NCBI GenBank assembly: GCA_016927095.1
Contig: JAFGNI010000727.1
Location: 1-7,688 of the forward strand
Reading direction: 5' to 3'
Source of the DNA: Anaerolineae bacterium
GTDB taxonomy: Bacteria; Chloroflexota; Anaerolineae; B4-G1; SLSP01
Length of the DNA: 7,688 nt
Position 1 is the stretch's first letter. The number at the start of each line of letters is the position of its first letter. This document shows positions 6,141 to 7,688 of the stretch, piece by piece. The notes beneath the pieces were generated by a model that did not search any database, was not told the DNA's origin, and was given only the letters and a program-made list of their open reading frames with translations. The translations under genes were made by a program, and so were the position numbers.

Positions 6141-6983
6141 ATGAAGAACATGCGTCGTTTCGCTACCACAAAGCCCGTCCTGTTTGGCCTGTTGATGATC
6201 GTCGTCTGGAGCCTGCTCGTCACGCTGGGCTACCCGCTCCATTTCCTCTTCCCCGATACCGAGGTGGGCCGGACGCTGGGCGATGCGGCGGCCCGAGCAG
6301 CCGCCTTCATAGCCCTGAGCTTGCTGATCTGGGCGCTTGGTTGGCTCCGTCGCTCGGGTCTAGGGCGGTGGGGGAGCCATCTGCTGTGGTGGCTAGCGGC
6401 TATACCGGGGACCTATCTGACGCTCGCCGAGCTGTTCGCCTTCACCGGCAACGTCTTCTGGCCTCGGTCATCCTCACCGATGGCCGTCCCGGAGCTCCTG
6501 AACACGCTCGCGGGCGCGGCACTCGAGGAGGCGCTCTTCCGGGGCCTCATCCTTACCGCGATGGTGCTGGCTTGGGGCGACACCCACCGCGGCATCGCCA
6601 AGGCCGTCGTGGTGTCCTCCCTGCTCTTCGGTGCCACACATCTCACCAACGTCCTCATCCGCCCCGTGGGCGTCGTGATCTTGCAGGCACTCCTGGTCTC
6701 GCTACCCGGCATCTTCTACGGCGCGCTGCTCCTGCGCGGCGGCAGCCTCTGGCCCGGCGTCGTCATCCACTGGATCAGCAACGCGGCGATCAACGTCGCG
6801 CTGATCGGGAACGCAGCCTATGAGGAGACCCCGACCATGTGGCTCTGGTTCGCCCTCTTCGTCGTGCCTTTGGCGGCAGCTGGTCTCGTCTCGTTGCGGA
6901 CAGCACCGGTGCTGACCAAGGACGAAGCGAGCGCAGACGCCGGCACGGTGGCGCCGGACGTTATGCTGGCACAGAAGTCGTGA
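6141..6983 (+). CDS. CPBP-family intramembrane glutamic endopeptidase (CAAX protease/bacteriocin-immunity type)
   Basis: A 280-aa polytopic membrane protein. The three CPBP (Abi) motifs are intact: EEALFRG with Glu129-Glu130 and Arg134, FGATH with His167, and HWISN with His210 and Asn214. About seven or eight hydrophobic segments are visible (roughly 12-31, 48-69, 81-103, 132-146, 154-168, 175-198, 203-223, 234-252). An acidic/polar C-terminal tail (about 255-280) follows. Family members cleave substrates within or near the membrane or confer self-immunity to peptides; the target here is unknown. The start at ATG 6141 has AAAGGAG 9 nt upstream and gives MKNMRRF before the first helix; a longer in-frame reading from 6009 only runs through the preceding gene. 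It lies 19 nt after the small membrane protein and is probably co-transcribed. Confidence 0.92.
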   Translation: MKNMRRFATTKPVLFGLLMIVVWSLLVTLGYPLHFLFPDTEVGRTLGDAAARAAAFIALSLLIWALGWLRRSGLGRWGSHLLWWLAAIPGTYLTLAELFAFTGNVFWPRSSSPMAVPELLNTLAGAALEEALFRGLILTAMVLAWGDTHRGIAKAVVVSSLLFGATHLTNVLIRPVGVVILQALLVSLPGIFYGALLLRGGSLWPGVVIHWISNAAINVALIGNAAYEETPTMWLWFALFVVPLAAAGLVSLRTAPVLTKDEASADAGTVAPDVMLAQKS

Positions 6984-7003
6984 CCGCGAGTCAGGACGAT
7001 ACT

Positions 7004-7243
7004 ATGAGCAATGGGCGCAACTTCGACGGCGCTGCCGTTTACGAGATCAAGGTAGCCGGCACCCTGGGACCCGAGTGGTCGGACTGGTTCGAGGGCTTCG
7101 TGACGGTGTCGGCCGTAGACGGCAACACCCGCTTGACCGGCACAGTGGCCGACCAGCCAGCCCTCCACGGCTTCCTCGCTAGAATCCGCGACCTGGGCCT
7201 ACCGCTCCTCGCGGTGAGGCGGCTGTCGCCACCGGATGGCTAG
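7004..7243 (+). CDS. 79-aa conserved-looking protein of unknown function
   Basis: A short soluble protein. ATG 7004 is preceded by AGGA (6993-6996) with a 7-nt spacer and follows the protease stop by 20 nt. The upstream in-frame extension to 6839 only overlaps the protease gene and is rejected. The sequence runs AAVYEIKVAGTLGPEWSDWFEGFVTV, then DGNTRLTGTVADQPALHGFLARIRDLGLPLLAVRRL: a beta-rich first half and a helical second half ending in a strand. The pattern (YEI.V.G.L...WS.WF, then T.L.G.V.DQ.ALHG.L..IRDLGL.L) resembles small uncharacterised proteins I recall from Chloroflexota and Actinomycetota genomes, so it is likely real. No signal peptide, membrane segment or catalytic motif is visible. 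It may be the last gene of the hydrolase-protease operon, though its weaker ribosome binding site differs from the AAAGGAG shared by the other three. Confidence 0.78.
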   Translation: MSNGRNFDGAAVYEIKVAGTLGPEWSDWFEGFVTVSAVDGNTRLTGTVADQPALHGFLARIRDLGLPLLAVRRLSPPDG

Positions 7244-7305
7244 GCGGTATGCAGAGGGTGCAAGTTTGGCAGATCGGTCGCGCTCCACGCCATTTGGCGG
7301 ACGCT

Positions 7306-7356
7306 CGTGCAGGGCACCTGCCAAGCGATAATGTCTATCGCCGGGTGCCTTGCACG
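7306..7356 (+). repeat. Strong 51-nt imperfect hairpin downstream of the operon
   Basis: CGTGCAGGGCACC (7306-7318) pairs with GGTGCCTTGCACG (7344-7356) over 13 bp with one G-T wobble. T7319-G7343 and G7320-C7342 extend the stem; after a 4-nt bulge, GCGATA (7325-7330) pairs perfectly with TATCGC (7336-7341) around the loop ATGTC. It starts 63 nt after the last stop of the operon. No T-tract follows, so it may be an mRNA 3'-end structure, an attenuator-like element or part of a small mobile element. Confidence 0.6.
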
Positions 7357-7413
7357 CAGATGCACCACCAATTCTGGACGTGACCCCATCTGCAATTCGG
7401 ATCCGGAGCGATT

Positions 7414-7435
7414 TCTGAGCGACGCCGGCCTCAGA
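7414..7435. repeat. 6-bp inverted repeat with a 10-nt loop
   Basis: TCTGAG (7414-7419) and CTCAGA (7430-7435) are inverted, with the palindrome GCCGGC inside the loop. Short enough to be chance. Confidence 0.25.
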
Positions 7436-7535
7436 CGTTTCAAGGCTGACGTCCTAGCGACGGCGGAGAGGCCTGGCAAGGGCAAGAGCGGCTTTCTGCG
7501 CGCCTCCGCCGATCTCCTCAAGCAGCCGGGAACGG

Positions 7536-7565
7536 CTACGCGCTTTGATGTAGGCGCCTACGCGC
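7536..7565. repeat. Paired CTACGCGC repeats with a 12-bp palindrome
   Basis: CTACGCGC occurs at 7536-7543 and 7558-7565, 22 bp apart (about two helical turns). The second copy overlaps the perfect palindrome GTAGGCGCCTAC (7550-7561). This is the layout of a paired protein-binding site, about 65 bp upstream of the -35 box of the right-edge promoter. Confidence 0.35.
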
Positions 7566-7587
7566 CATGTGGAGCAGGCACGCGGCG

Positions 7588-7617
7588 GGAACTGGCCTTT
7601 CTGCGTACCCCAGTTCC
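7588..7617. repeat. 8-bp inverted repeat just upstream of the right-edge promoter
   Basis: GGAACTGG (7588-7595) and CCAGTTCC (7610-7617) are perfect inverted repeats with a 14-nt gap. The right half-site ends 12 bp before the -35 box at 7630, consistent with an activator or operator site. Confidence 0.4.
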
Positions 7618-7629
7618 ACGCTTCTGCTG

Positions 7630-7658
7630 ATGACACCGGCCCCCCTCTCTGCTATGGT
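7630..7658 (+). promoter_or_regulatory. Candidate sigma-70-type promoter reading out of the window
   Basis: ATGACA (7630-7635, 5 of 6 to TTGACA) and TATGGT (7653-7658, 4 of 6 to TATAAT) are separated by 17 bp. Transcription would start near 7665 and run into a gene beyond the right edge. Confidence 0.55.
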
Positions 7659-7688
7659 GTAGATGAGATGCAACGAAGTCACACAAAC

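Larger units (their letters stand above)
7244..7629. other. Non-coding stretch with no supportable gene
   Basis: No reading frame here has family resemblance or a convincing ribosome binding site. A 44-codon frame (7249-7383) starts 5 nt after the preceding stop, and a GTG frame (7307-7630) is open for 107 codons, but both look random in composition. The stretch contains several inverted repeats, listed separately, and could be regulatory DNA or a decayed gene or element. Confidence 0.5.

Noticed and set aside
6839..7003. Longer version of the 79-aa protein
   Set aside because: The extension is an out-of-frame reading of the protease gene with an arginine-rich random composition; ATG 7004 has a good ribosome binding site.
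7249..7383. 44-codon frame starting 5 nt after the last operon gene
   Set aside because: No membrane segment, motif or good ribosome binding site, and it runs through the 7306-7356 hairpin.
7307..7630. 107-codon + strand frame, and - strand frames over 7240-7636
   Set aside because: No recognisable family, no good ribosome binding site, and composition unlike the neighbouring genes; it could be a decayed gene but nothing proves it.

Overview
The window is GC-rich, gene-dense bacterial DNA with every recognised gene on the + strand. The very large MalT-type LuxR regulator, its N-terminus of the 'LLGTKL.VPPTR.DFVPRPHLIERL' kind, and the small acidic 'YEIKV...WSDWFEGF' protein suggest a Chloroflexota-like organism. 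That is inference from family resemblance; no rRNA or other taxonomic marker is present.

Region 1 (1-4534) is a signalling and transcription module: a NarL-class histidine kinase (5' end outside the window), a NarL/FixJ response regulator, and a 927-aa ATP-dependent MalT-like LuxR regulator. The kinase and response regulator overlap by 11 nt. The response regulator and the MalT-like gene lie in the same reading frame, separated by only TGA-GGC before the ATG, so the three are almost certainly co-transcribed and translationally coupled. Two LuxR-type DNA-binding proteins with different control logic (phosphorylation versus ATP/ligand) thus sit in one operon.

Region 2 (4535-4890) is a 356-bp non-coding stretch packed with structure. 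It holds a GC-rich hairpin just after the regulator stop, a 159-bp palindromic element (4585-4743) with perfect 12-bp terminal inverted repeats and a second nested inverted repeat (a MITE/REPIN-like element), a 10-bp direct repeat, a candidate promoter, and an 8-bp-stem hairpin between the predicted transcription start and the ribosome binding site.

Region 3 (4891-7243) is a compact operon. It encodes a membrane-anchored Ntn-type linear-amide C-N hydrolase of the choloylglycine-hydrolase/acyltransferase superfamily, a 63-aa glycine-rich two-helix membrane protein, a CPBP-family intramembrane protease, and a 79-aa soluble protein of unknown function. The first three genes each carry the same AAAGGAG ribosome binding site. 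The first three products are predicted at the membrane, which suggests a cell-envelope function; the substrate is unknown.

Region 4 (7244-7688) has no convincing gene. It contains a strong 51-nt hairpin (7306-7356), several small inverted repeats, and at the right edge a well-formed promoter (7630-7658, 17-bp spacer) reading out of the window.
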